A DNA stretch of 62,441 nucleotides from a virus. The translations under genes and the position numbers were made by a program. The notes under the pieces are model-generated. The model did no database searches, had not been told where the DNA came from, and worked only from the letters and a program-made list of their open reading frames with translations. Shown in pieces: positions 21,642-28,275 of the stretch (positions are counted from its first letter, which is position 1; every line of letters starts with the position of its first letter). The stretch spans positions 1 through 62,441 of the IMG/VR virus record IMGVR_UViG_3300015371_000032. One strand, written 5' to 3'.

Positions 21642-21822
21642 GCCTAGGAGACCCAAGCGTCATCTCATCAAGTCCACACGCGGTCGTCGCACCGCGTGTG
21701 GACTAGTCGATCCACCGCTGTGGACCCGCGACCCAGCAGAAGTCACATGCGGTGGGTGCCGTCGATCGGTTGAAATGGCCGATGCACTCATCTTGAAATC
21801 CCGATCCCGAAACAACCGATGA
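21634..21822 (+). CDS. Basic 62-residue zinc-ribbon protein
   Basis: GTG 21634. Basic N-terminus (ARPRRPKRHLIKSTRGRR), then a single CGL and CGGCRR; three Cys plus a His may bind zinc. A nucleic-acid role is plausible. The stop is just before the palindrome at 21824. Confidence 0.55.
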   Translation: MARPRRPKRHLIKSTRGRRTACGLVDPPLWTRDPAEVTCGGCRRSVEMADALILKSRSRNNR

Positions 21823-21823
21823 G

Positions 21824-21836
21824 TTTAGTCACCAAA
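21824..21836 (+). promoter_or_regulatory. Dispersed palindrome TTTAGTCACCAAA
   Basis: 12 nt before the ATG at 21849. An in-frame upstream ATG at 21819 would read through the site as SLVTKE but has a worse ribosome site. Confidence 0.85.
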
Positions 21837-21848
21837 GAGAGGGAACGC

Positions 21849-23039
21849 ATGACAACCGCCACACCGGAGACAGGCACGGTGCTCACCACCCGTGCTGATA
21901 TCGAGGCCCTTCCCAACGGGACTCGTCTCCGCAACACCAACAACCACAACCTCTACGTGAAGGTCCCCAACGGCCTGCACCGAGAGGGGCATCGCCTGCT
22001 CCCGTTCTCGCGTGTCGTGGAGGACGGTCGGTACCGCATCGAGAATGACTCGTTCTCGATGGACGGCATCAACGACGAGACTCCGACTCCTCCGTTGGAG
22101 TCGCTCTCGATGTATCAGCAGCGGTTCCAGACGACGATCATCGCGTCGGCTGACCATGCCGGTATCGGACGGAGCACGGTGGAGGAGGCGTTCGATTCTC
22201 TCGGGATCAGTGAGCGGTTCCCGCTGGGTGTGGGCATGGTCGTGTGCCACTACGACGGCGACCTGATGCAGATGCTGCCGAACGGGGTGCTGATCGAGTC
22301 GGGTCGGAACCCGGCGAACTACGGGAACTACGGCGTCTACACCAAGCGCAACGGACGGTGGGTGCGGAAGTTGGGCGGCGGTCCGATGGAGGGGCGGTCG
22401 CTGTCCGCGAACATCAGGGTGCTGGGTCTGCCGGGCACCCCGCCACAGCCGGACTGGCTGCGTGAGGAGTGGACGCCGGACACCCCGCGTCTGATCCACG
22501 AGTTCAAGCAGAAGGCGTGGATCGTCGGTGCGGATCACAAGGCGCGGCATCGGTGGTGCTCGGAGTACGAGTCGTCCATGTCTCGTGCGGACGTGAGCGA
22601 GGTCAGGGACTTCGACCCTGCGCTGCTCATCACCACGGCGGAGGCTATCTCTGCGTTGGAGGAGGGCACGATCGTGCGCCTCACCTCGCGGCGAGAGTCG
22701 GTGATCTACCTGCGTGACAACCGGTCGGTGAACCCGGCGCGCACGGTGCGGCTGGGTGGCAGCCTGCCCGGGTCGTGGACACGGGGTCCGGTCGAGGTGG
22801 TGCGGCGTCCGGGTCAGCGCCTGAACGTCAAGGTGCTCTCGCACACGGAGATGGAGGGGATGCCGGTCGGCACCATGTTGCAGGACAGGGGCAACGCGAC
22901 GCGGTGGACTCGGGACTACCACACCGACAACTCCGGGCGTGTCTACTGGTTCGAGGGGACGCGGCGTGCCTACGCCTACTCGTCCTCAGATTTCGGAATC
23001 GGCAATCTCTACTACACGAAGATCGGAGAAACAGAGTGA
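21849..23039 (+). CDS. Early protein with repeated L-x-x-LPxGT modules (396 aa)
   Basis: I chose ATG 21849 (GAGAGGGA upstream). The protein contains at least three copies of a short motif: DIEALPNGTRLRN (about residue 17), AISALEEGTIVRL (about 265) and EMEGMPVGTMLQD (about 332). Each is followed by strands and often a W/Y-containing turn (ATRWTRDYHTDNSGRVYWF). Such LPxGT segments recur in actinophage early proteins, but no function is known. The 24185 gene begins with a related segment. Confidence 0.6.
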   Translation: MTTATPETGTVLTTRADIEALPNGTRLRNTNNHNLYVKVPNGLHREGHRLLPFSRVVEDGRYRIENDSFSMDGINDETPTPPLESLSMYQQRFQTTIIASADHAGIGRSTVEEAFDSLGISERFPLGVGMVVCHYDGDLMQMLPNGVLIESGRNPANYGNYGVYTKRNGRWVRKLGGGPMEGRSLSANIRVLGLPGTPPQPDWLREEWTPDTPRLIHEFKQKAWIVGADHKARHRWCSEYESSMSRADVSEVRDFDPALLITTAEAISALEEGTIVRLTSRRESVIYLRDNRSVNPARTVRLGGSLPGSWTRGPVEVVRRPGQRLNVKVLSHTEMEGMPVGTMLQDRGNATRWTRDYHTDNSGRVYWFEGTRRAYAYSSSDFGIGNLYYTKIGETE

Positions 23040-23326
23040 CACAGCACACGTTGTCCGAAGTGCTCGATGACTTCTCGTTTGCGGAAGGGGTGCGGCCTGC
23101 GTTGGAGTCCGCGCTCCTCGCCCGCGAGGACGAAATGGCCGACGAGTTGCGCATGGCCGGGATGAACCTCGGTGCCATGCCGGAACTCGTGGCCGAGGCG
23201 ATCGCGGAAATCGGGATCGGCACCCCGCCTGCACCGGAGATGCGGGAACTCATCCATCAGCAGTTCCACGCACGGATGGAGTGGTTGCAGGAGCAGTTCC
23301 GGCAGCAGGGTGGAGACGGTGGCTGA
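23036..23326 (+). CDS. Helical hypothetical protein (96 aa)
   Basis: GTG 23036 overlaps the previous stop (GTGA). Amphipathic helices (LSEVLDDFSFAEGVRPALES, ALLAREDEMADELRMAG, HARMEWLQEQFRQQ) suggest a small helical bundle. The family is unknown; it overlaps the next gene by 8 nt. Confidence 0.6.
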   Translation: MTQHTLSEVLDDFSFAEGVRPALESALLAREDEMADELRMAGMNLGAMPELVAEAIAEIGIGTPPAPEMRELIHQQFHARMEWLQEQFRQQGGDGG

Positions 23327-23645
23327 CGTTCACCCGATGCCGCCGTGGCTCACGGCAAAGGTGGAGTCGAGGCTCGCTGAACTTGCGTTCGCAGCGGGCC
23401 TCGACCCTGCTCTGCTCGCGGACAAGCCCATCATCATGACCACCTTGACCGAGCCGGAGGAGGACACCAAGGAGGCGGTCGATGTATGGGAGCGGACCTG
23501 CGACAAGTGCGGCAGGTACATACCAGAGAACGGGGAGGAGATGTTCTACACGGGACAGATCATGCAGGAGTTGCTGGGCCGTCCCGTGCTCATCATGTTC
23601 GGCGTCTGTGACAGGTGCCGGATCGAAGATACCGGTGACGTTTAG
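23319..23645 (+). CDS. Zinc-ribbon protein (108 aa)
   Basis: GTG 23319. TCDKCGRYIPENGEEMFYTG and FGVCDRCR give two CxxC pairs about 36 residues apart, a classic zinc ribbon. The N-terminal half is helical (KVESRLAELAFAAGLDPALL). The stop TAG is inside the palindrome at 23641. The role is unknown. Confidence 0.65.
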   Translation: MADVHPMPPWLTAKVESRLAELAFAAGLDPALLADKPIIMTTLTEPEEDTKEAVDVWERTCDKCGRYIPENGEEMFYTGQIMQELLGRPVLIMFGVCDRCRIEDTGDV

Positions 23646-23653
23646 TCACCAAA
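23641..23653 (+). promoter_or_regulatory. Dispersed palindrome TTTAGTCACCAAA
   Basis: Supplies the stop codon of the zinc-ribbon gene and lies 40 nt before the next ATG. Confidence 0.85.
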
Positions 23654-23693
23654 CCCACAACAGGTGCAGCACGACAGCACCGAAAGGAACGAC

Positions 23694-24146
23694 ATGAAGA
23701 AGGCACACATCATCACCGACCGCGAGGCAGAGGTCGGTCAACTCGCCTACACGCTGTGCGGGCAGGAGAAGCAGGTCAAGGTTCTGTGGGCCAACGTGCC
23801 CGAGGACAAGCCGGTCTGCCGCAAGTGCCTGGACCGTGCGGTCGAGGTGATGGACGACGCGAACCGGATGCTCGACAAGATCGAGCGGGGCACCAGCCTC
23901 GCTGCGGACGGGCTGCGCATCATCGCTCGGACGCTGGGTGACGAGGCCACGGAGTTGAACATGGTCAACGCCGAGGTCAGGGAGTTCCAGGACCGGCTGG
24001 CCGAGGATGCCGAGGAGGCGGAGGAGGAGGAGCGCCGTCAGCGCACCTGCACCTGCACCTGGAACAGCGCCGAGGAGAGGGAGCCCAACATCATGTGCCC
24101 GATCCACGGTGGCGAGGACACGGTGAAGGCGACCGCTGAGGACTGA
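23694..24146 (+). CDS. Cys-rich protein with acidic coiled segment (150 aa)
   Basis: ATG 23694 after GAAAGGAAC. It starts like a small zinc domain (AYTLCGQEKQ, PVCRKCLDRAVEVMDDANR), then a helix (REFQDRLAEDAEEAEEEERR) and a C-terminal CTCTW plus CPIHGG cluster. Two zinc sites joined by a coiled coil are plausible. The family is not recognised. Confidence 0.6.
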   Translation: MKKAHIITDREAEVGQLAYTLCGQEKQVKVLWANVPEDKPVCRKCLDRAVEVMDDANRMLDKIERGTSLAADGLRIIARTLGDEATELNMVNAEVREFQDRLAEDAEEAEEEERRQRTCTCTWNSAEEREPNIMCPIHGGEDTVKATAED

Positions 24147-24148
24147 TC

Positions 24149-24161
24149 TTTAGTCACCAAA
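24149..24161 (+). promoter_or_regulatory. Dispersed palindrome TTTAGTCACCAAA
   Basis: Intergenic, 23 nt before the ATG at 24185. Confidence 0.85.
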
Positions 24162-24184
24162 GAGAGGCGAGCAGAGAGGCGAGC

Positions 24185-25060
24185 ATGACTATCTCAACGA
24201 TGGAGCAACTCGCTGGCCTGTCGCCGGGCACCACCATCCAGGTGGTTCCGGCGACGACCAGCAACGAGTGGGTGCGGACCGAGGACGGGTTCCAGCAGGG
24301 CGAGTTCACGCTCTCGGTGGACAAGTTCTCGGGCGACGTGTCGCAGAACCGGATACGCAAGGTCGTGGCCTGGGCTGCGGGCATGTGGTCGCGCGACGGC
24401 AACGACCACTACTACCTGATCGAGCAGCAGGACAACGGCGGGTGGATCGCCTGTCGTGTCCGGGGTGCCCTCTACTACGGGCTCTCCCTGTTCAACGGTC
24501 CTCCTCCGGGGGAGCCGATCGAGGGTCCGGGGTGGGAGCCCAGCGAGAAGGAGTCGCTGGCGACGGTGGTGCAGCAGCACCTCATCACCTACAAGGCGAT
24601 GGTCGATGCTTCGACGCAGCGGGATGCCGCTGTGCAGGAGCGCGAGCAGGCGGTCGCGGAAATCACCAACTACAAGATGCTCGTGGAACGCACGCTGCAT
24701 CCGCTGTACGACCGGGAGAAGGTGAGCGAGGCCGACATGGACGAGGCCTTGCACGCTCTCGGTGTGCGCAGGCCTGACCCGAAGGAGACGGTCACCGTGC
24801 TGGTGCACGGGCGGTCGATCATGACGTTGGATTCCGTGCTGAAATCCGACGCCTTGCCGGAGGTGACGCTGCGCGGCAACGACTCGCAGGTCTACGTGTA
24901 TTGGGACAAGGAGGTGAAGGTGACCTTCCGCTGCCCGGAGAACCGGCACCCGTGTCAGCGGGTGTCGCGCCCGATGGTCGTGGAGGAACTCACGAAGGCG
25001 GGGCTCACCAACGTCCAGTCCATGACGCTCGACGTGCTGACCTGCACACGACACGAATGA
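24185..25060 (+). CDS. Early protein related in its N-terminus to the LPxGT-repeat protein (291 aa)
   Basis: ATG 24185. Residues 5-20 (TMEQLAGLSPGTTIQVV) match the repeated module of the 21849 protein. A beta-rich part with WSRDGNDHYYLIEQQDNGGW follows, then a helical stretch (ASTQRDAAVQEREQAVAEIT) and a C-terminal domain with VTFRCPENRHPC. Probably a modular scaffold or adaptor; the function is unknown. Confidence 0.55.
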   Translation: MTISTMEQLAGLSPGTTIQVVPATTSNEWVRTEDGFQQGEFTLSVDKFSGDVSQNRIRKVVAWAAGMWSRDGNDHYYLIEQQDNGGWIACRVRGALYYGLSLFNGPPPGEPIEGPGWEPSEKESLATVVQQHLITYKAMVDASTQRDAAVQEREQAVAEITNYKMLVERTLHPLYDREKVSEADMDEALHALGVRRPDPKETVTVLVHGRSIMTLDSVLKSDALPEVTLRGNDSQVYVYWDKEVKVTFRCPENRHPCQRVSRPMVVEELTKAGLTNVQSMTLDVLTCTRHE

Positions 25061-25075
25061 GAGAGGAGTGGGGGG

Positions 25076-25507
25076 ATGGAAGTCGCAACCGCCGTGCGTC
25101 TGGTGCACGGGCTGGTGTTCTTCCCGGGGTTCAAGTTCACCGCCCGGGACCACACCGCTAGGTTCGAGGGAACCATCATGGTCCGGGTGGACTACGACGC
25201 CTTCAACACCGACCGCGAGGCATTCCACATGTCGGCGGGCGGGTACGACGAGGCGATCAAGACGAGGGCGGAGTTCCCGATCATGGTCGGGGACCTCAAC
25301 ACCGACCTTCGCCTGTACCGAAGGCTGTTCTGCTGCCTCATGTCGCTGTACGAGCACGAGGCACGGGAGGCGCTGCGCGTGGGGGAGACCCTGTGGGCAC
25401 CGTTCCACCCGCACAACCAGGGCGGCATCATCCGGTGGAACGAGACGCAGGACGAGGTGGAGAACATGCGTGTCCTCCGCACCGACCTGACGTTCGGCAT
25501 CGGGTAA
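25076..25507 (+). CDS. Hypothetical early protein (143 aa)
   Basis: ATG 25076 after GAGAGGAGTGGGGGG, a good ribosome site. Beta-rich start (VRLVHGLVFFPGFKFTARDH) and a helical middle (LRLYRRLFCCLMSLYEHEAR). Last gene before a structured non-coding stretch. The family is unknown. Confidence 0.55.
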   Translation: MEVATAVRLVHGLVFFPGFKFTARDHTARFEGTIMVRVDYDAFNTDREAFHMSAGGYDEAIKTRAEFPIMVGDLNTDLRLYRRLFCCLMSLYEHEAREALRVGETLWAPFHPHNQGGIIRWNETQDEVENMRVLRTDLTFGIG

Positions 25508-25890
25508 CCAGTCGTCCGTCCGGGGGTGTCTCCGCCTTTCTTTCCCCCGGGCGGGCCGGGCGTTCATGGTCGCGTCGGCTGAGAGGCATGTGCGGTAGGG
25601 GTTACCGCACCCTCCCTCCTCTCAGCGCACAACGACGCGGGGTGACAGATGCAAGCGGACCCCAGGTGGACTCGCAACCCTCCCTTAGCGCGAGTCCCTC
25701 CCACGCCTGGGTGCACCGCCTCTCTCTGGGGGTAGGCCTGCTGGGTCCAAACCGGCAGACACCGCCCCACGCCCCCTCATTTCACACGGAAGGGGGCTTG
25801 CCCGAAGCAGCATTATGTTGTAGTGTCGACAAGACAAGGCAAGATAAGACTACCGAAGTCTATCTTTAGTCACCAAAGAAGGAGCAACCT
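25508..25890. other. Structured non-coding region
   Basis: About 380 nt without a credible gene. It holds a nested hairpin (outer arms GCTGAGAGG/CCTCTCAGC, inner arms GTGCGGTA/TACCGCAC, 25578-25626), an 8-bp pair GGACTCGC/GCGAGTCC (25668-25697) and a terminator-like GCCCCCT/AGGGGGC (25771-25797). A weak promoter (TTGTAG-17-AAGATA, 25818-25846) and a palindromic site follow. A small RNA or an origin is possible. Confidence 0.5.
25865..25877 (+). promoter_or_regulatory. Dispersed palindrome TTTAGTCACCAAA
   Basis: 13 nt before the TTG start at 25891, with AAGGAG between. Confidence 0.85.
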
Positions 25891-26262
25891 TTGAGCACCA
25901 TCCGACAGGTAGTAACAGACAGCCTCAGCCGGGCGGGGTACAGCCAGTACCTCTCCTACGCGGAGCCCGTGATCGGGGCACTCGACGCCAGGGAGACGCA
26001 GATCAAGGAGGGGCTCCGCTCCTTCGCTGCGGACCAGGGTCTCCGGCAGGAGCAGATCGACCGGGTGTTCATCCAGGTCGGGCTGGACGAGCAGCCGCAG
26101 GTCATGGCGTCGAGCCAGCAGCCGGGTGGGGTGCAGCGCAGCGACGCACCCGCACCGGAGGGTGAGCCCTCCCTGGCCGACGTGATGCGGGAGGTCCAGC
26201 AGATCGGGCAGCGCATGGAGAACCTCGCGCAGCAGGCCCAGAGGTACGGCATCAACGTGTGA
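25891..26262 (+). CDS. Helical hypothetical protein with TTG start (123 aa)
   Basis: AGAAGGAGCAACC directly before TTG 25891 decides the start. N-terminal half: RQVVTDSLSRAGYSQYLSYA, LRSFAADQGLRQEQIDRVFI. C-terminal coiled coil: ADVMREVQQIGQRMENLAQQ. A Gln/Pro-rich linker joins them. Followed by a stable terminator. The function is unknown. Confidence 0.6.
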   Translation: MSTIRQVVTDSLSRAGYSQYLSYAEPVIGALDARETQIKEGLRSFAADQGLRQEQIDRVFIQVGLDEQPQVMASSQQPGGVQRSDAPAPEGEPSLADVMREVQQIGQRMENLAQQAQRYGINV

Positions 26263-26270
26263 TCCACGCA

Positions 26271-26318
26271 GGGGCGGGGGGCAAGGCCGAGAGGAAGCGG
26301 CTAACGACCCCCCGTCCC
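26271..26318 (+). terminator. Terminator stem-loop
   Basis: GGGGCGGGGGG pairs with CCCCCCGTCCC (11 bp, one G-U), with an inner GCCG/CGGC stem, directly after the 25891 gene. The rest of the 150-nt gap shows only AT-richer sequence leading to the next ribosome site. Confidence 0.65.
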
Positions 26319-26414
26319 TGTGTCCTACTCCCCCTTCTTCCTCACTGACTTACCTGAGCACCGAACCTAACTAGTGGCAGACATGACTGCTGAATGTAAA
26401 CGGAGGTAATACCC

Positions 26415-26711
26415 GTGGATGAAACCGCCCTGTCATGGGAGGACCCACCCCTGCGGACGCGCTACGACTGGAACGCGATCGCCGCAGAACTCACGAAGCG
26501 GCCCGGTGAGTGGGCCAAGGTCTTCGAGAATGACCGCAAGTCTCTCGCGGTCGCGATCCGTGTGAGCGGAATCTCTGCACTCCTCCCCGCCAATGGGTTC
26601 GAGGTACGCACCCGCAACAACACGAAGGACACCCCACCTCTCTGCACCATGTATCTGCGGTACAACCCTGCCCTGGACCAGCGTGTCCCGGCGAGTTCGG
26701 AGGAGAAGTAG
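26415..26711 (+). CDS. Hypothetical protein upstream of SSB (98 aa)
   Basis: GTG 26415 after GGAGGTAAT. Contains YDWNAIAAELTKRPGEWAKV, SLAVAIRVSGISALLPANGF and MYLRYNPALDQRV. The N-terminal pattern resembles small actinophage proteins that sit beside replication genes. Its stop is immediately followed by the SSB start, so they are co-translated. Confidence 0.6.
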   Translation: MDETALSWEDPPLRTRYDWNAIAAELTKRPGEWAKVFENDRKSLAVAIRVSGISALLPANGFEVRTRNNTKDTPPLCTMYLRYNPALDQRVPASSEEK

Positions 26712-27155
26712 ATGCTGCCCATCATCACCGGGGAGTTCCGGGTCACCAAGGACCCCGATCTGAGGTACTCTCCCTCAGGTGTAGCCGTGGCAACGGTGCG
26801 TGCCGTGGCTAACAAGCAGAAGAAGAACGAGAAGGGAGAGTGGGTAGACGACAAGGAGTGCTGGGTCACCATCAAGGCGTTCAACCGCATCGCTGAGAAC
26901 GTGGCCGAGTCGTTCGAGAAGAAGGACATTATCTTCGTCACCGGCAAGTTGGAGACGGAGGAGTGGGAGGACAAGGACGGGAACAAGCGCACGTCGGTCA
27001 ACCTCATCGCTGATTCCGTCGGTCCTTCGATCCGCTGGTCTGCCGCACACGTACAGCGCACCGAGCGGGGGACCAGCAAGACAGAGAAGGCGGTCTCTGA
27101 CTCCACGTTCGAGACCGCACCACCCACCCAACAGGATGACGACCCTCCCTTCTGA
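26712..27155 (+). CDS. ssb: Single-stranded DNA-binding protein
   Basis: 147 residues with a complete OB fold: ITGEFRVTKDPDLRYSPSGV, AVATVRAVANK, ECWVTIKAFNRIAENVAESF, DIIFVTGKLETEEWEDKDGN and RTSVNLIADSVGPSIRW. The disordered tail ends DDDPPF, the acidic tip used by bacterial SSBs to recruit partners. It coats ssDNA during replication and recombination and would act with the primase-helicase, annealing protein and nuclease encoded downstream. Confidence 0.93.
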   Translation: MLPIITGEFRVTKDPDLRYSPSGVAVATVRAVANKQKKNEKGEWVDDKECWVTIKAFNRIAENVAESFEKKDIIFVTGKLETEEWEDKDGNKRTSVNLIADSVGPSIRWSAAHVQRTERGTSKTEKAVSDSTFETAPPTQQDDDPPF

Positions 27156-27161
27156 GGGAAG

Positions 27162-27174
27162 TTTAGTCACCAAA
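27162..27174 (+). promoter_or_regulatory. Dispersed palindrome TTTAGTCACCAAA
   Basis: Just after the SSB stop and 15 nt before the GTG at 27190. Confidence 0.85.
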
Positions 27175-27189
27175 GATAAGGAGTAGTAA

Positions 27190-27426
27190 GTGGCTACTGA
27201 GGACGAGGGCACGAACGAGCGGGCCAACGCACTACGCAAGGCGTACGGCCAGGCCACCGCTCGACTGCGTGGCGAGCACCGCGAGGAGTTCGACCAGTTC
27301 TATGCGGAGGCGGCGAAGGAGTTGGGCGTGGACTACAAGCCCCGCCCTACCGCTGAGCAGAAGGCTGAGGAGACGTTCGAGGCGCTGTTGGAGGAGTACC
27401 CCCACCTGCGCGACAAGATCGCCTGA
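27190..27426 (+). CDS. Small helical protein after SSB (78 aa)
   Basis: GTG 27190 after AAGGAGTAGTAA. Charged helices (TNERANALRKAYGQATARLR, REEFDQFYAEAAKELGVDYK, AEETFEALLEEYPHLRDK). Likely a small partner protein of the replication set. Followed by a 12-bp stem-loop terminator. Confidence 0.6.
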   Translation: MATEDEGTNERANALRKAYGQATARLRGEHREEFDQFYAEAAKELGVDYKPRPTAEQKAEETFEALLEEYPHLRDKIA

Positions 27427-27434
27427 GAACGAAG

Positions 27435-27467
27435 GGGACCGGCCCGCAAGGCAGACGGGCCGGTCCC
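27435..27467 (+). terminator. Perfect 12-bp terminator stem-loop
   Basis: GGGACCGGCCCG and CGGGCCGGTCCC flank a 9-nt loop, 8 nt after the stop. It ends the SSB unit. Confidence 0.75.
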
Positions 27468-27554
27468 AGGGGCCTCAACGACGGAGCAACCGAAGTAGGA
27501 GTGCCGGTGTCAAGGGTACCAAGAACCTAGACTAGTCCACTTCGGGACAGTCTG

Positions 27555-27563
27555 TGGTATAGT
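27555..27563 (+). promoter_or_regulatory. Extended -10 promoter
   Basis: TGGTATAGT (TGN plus TATAGT). No convincing -35 is seen. It lies 68 nt before the ATG at 27631. Confidence 0.55.
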
Positions 27564-27579
27564 GTCCTGCACATGAATG

Positions 27580-27610
27580 CCCCCGCACCTGCGGTCAACA
27601 GGTCGGGGGC
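27580..27610 (+). other. Leader stem-loop
   Basis: GCCCCCG-C-ACCTG pairs with CAGGT-CGGGGGC between the promoter and the gene. It repeats the promoter-hairpin-gene layout seen at 14650 and 21259 but without the palindrome. Confidence 0.5.
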
Positions 27611-27630
27611 CGGAGAGAACGGACCTCTCA

Positions 27631-27870
27631 ATGAGAGATACTACCCGGAAGTCGGGCAGGTTGAGCACTCCAACGCTCCCGCCCGAGGTCAGAAAGTTCA
27701 TCGACCACCACGTCACCTCACGCTGGGACGTGCCCGAGGGTGACTGCCCCGTCTGCCACAGGACGTTGCACCCTGTCGCTGTGTTTACAGTCAGGGACAA
27801 GGTGGTCTGGTGGATGAAGTGTCCCGTCCATCGAGACCAAGACTTCGGTATGCCCGGGGACCACCCGTGA
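27631..27870 (+). CDS. Zinc-binding protein (79 aa)
   Basis: ATG 27631. GDCPVCHRTLHPVAVFTVRD and WWMKCPVHRDQD give CxxC and CxxH, a treble-clef type zinc site. N-terminus basic and helical. Coupled to the next gene by GTGA. The role is unknown. Confidence 0.6.
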   Translation: MRDTTRKSGRLSTPTLPPEVRKFIDHHVTSRWDVPEGDCPVCHRTLHPVAVFTVRDKVVWWMKCPVHRDQDFGMPGDHP

Positions 27871-28094
27871 GCAAGGCCGGACGGTACGGACCTTCGACGC
27901 TGCACCGCATCCCGGTGCGGACGATGAAGGCACGGGCTCGACTGTGGTGCCGCAAGTGCAGGCACTCGATCTACCCGGGCGAGTGGATACGCCTCGGTGG
28001 TTCGTGGGCTGAGCACAAGGACAGGTGTCCCGACCCGATGGAGGCAGCACGCGCTTCCCTCGAACGTGACGCCCGGAAGCGGGGTCGCCGCTGA
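27867..28094 (+). CDS. Basic zinc-binding protein (75 aa)
   Basis: GTG 27867 overlaps the previous stop. LWCRKCRHSIYPGEWIRLGG plus HKDRCPDP gives CxxC, His and Cys. The C-terminus is Arg/Lys-rich (ERDARKRGRR). DNA or RNA binding is likely. Confidence 0.55.
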   Translation: MSKAGRYGPSTLHRIPVRTMKARARLWCRKCRHSIYPGEWIRLGGSWAEHKDRCPDPMEAARASLERDARKRGRR

Positions 28095-28275
28095 TCTAGG
28101 GGCTGACGCCGACCGGGCAACCCGCGTGCCTGCCGTGATCTGACCAGGGCTGAACCGACCCTGGCCCCGACCCGGAGAACAGCGGTCTCCCCGTTCCTAT
28201 GGGAGTGGTATGCCCACCCCCAGAAACCTGATCTTTAGTCACCAAACCTCCTCCTAGACCCCGAGAGAAGTCAGC
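28095..28275. other. Intergenic gap before the primase-helicase gene
   Basis: About 180 nt with a small hairpin CCAGGG/CCCTGG (28144-28164) and one palindromic site; no gene or clear promoter seen. Confidence 0.5.
28234..28246 (+). promoter_or_regulatory. Dispersed palindrome TTTAGTCACCAAA
   Basis: 29 nt before the primase-helicase ATG at 28276. Confidence 0.85.

Noticed and set aside
25578-25626. Nested hairpin as a possible tRNA
   Set aside because: Too short, with no anticodon or T-arm pattern; no tRNA or tmRNA seen elsewhere.
25393-25869. Open frame through the structured region
   Set aside because: It begins inside the previous gene in another frame, and its sequence is low-quality and disrupted by hairpins; treated as non-coding.
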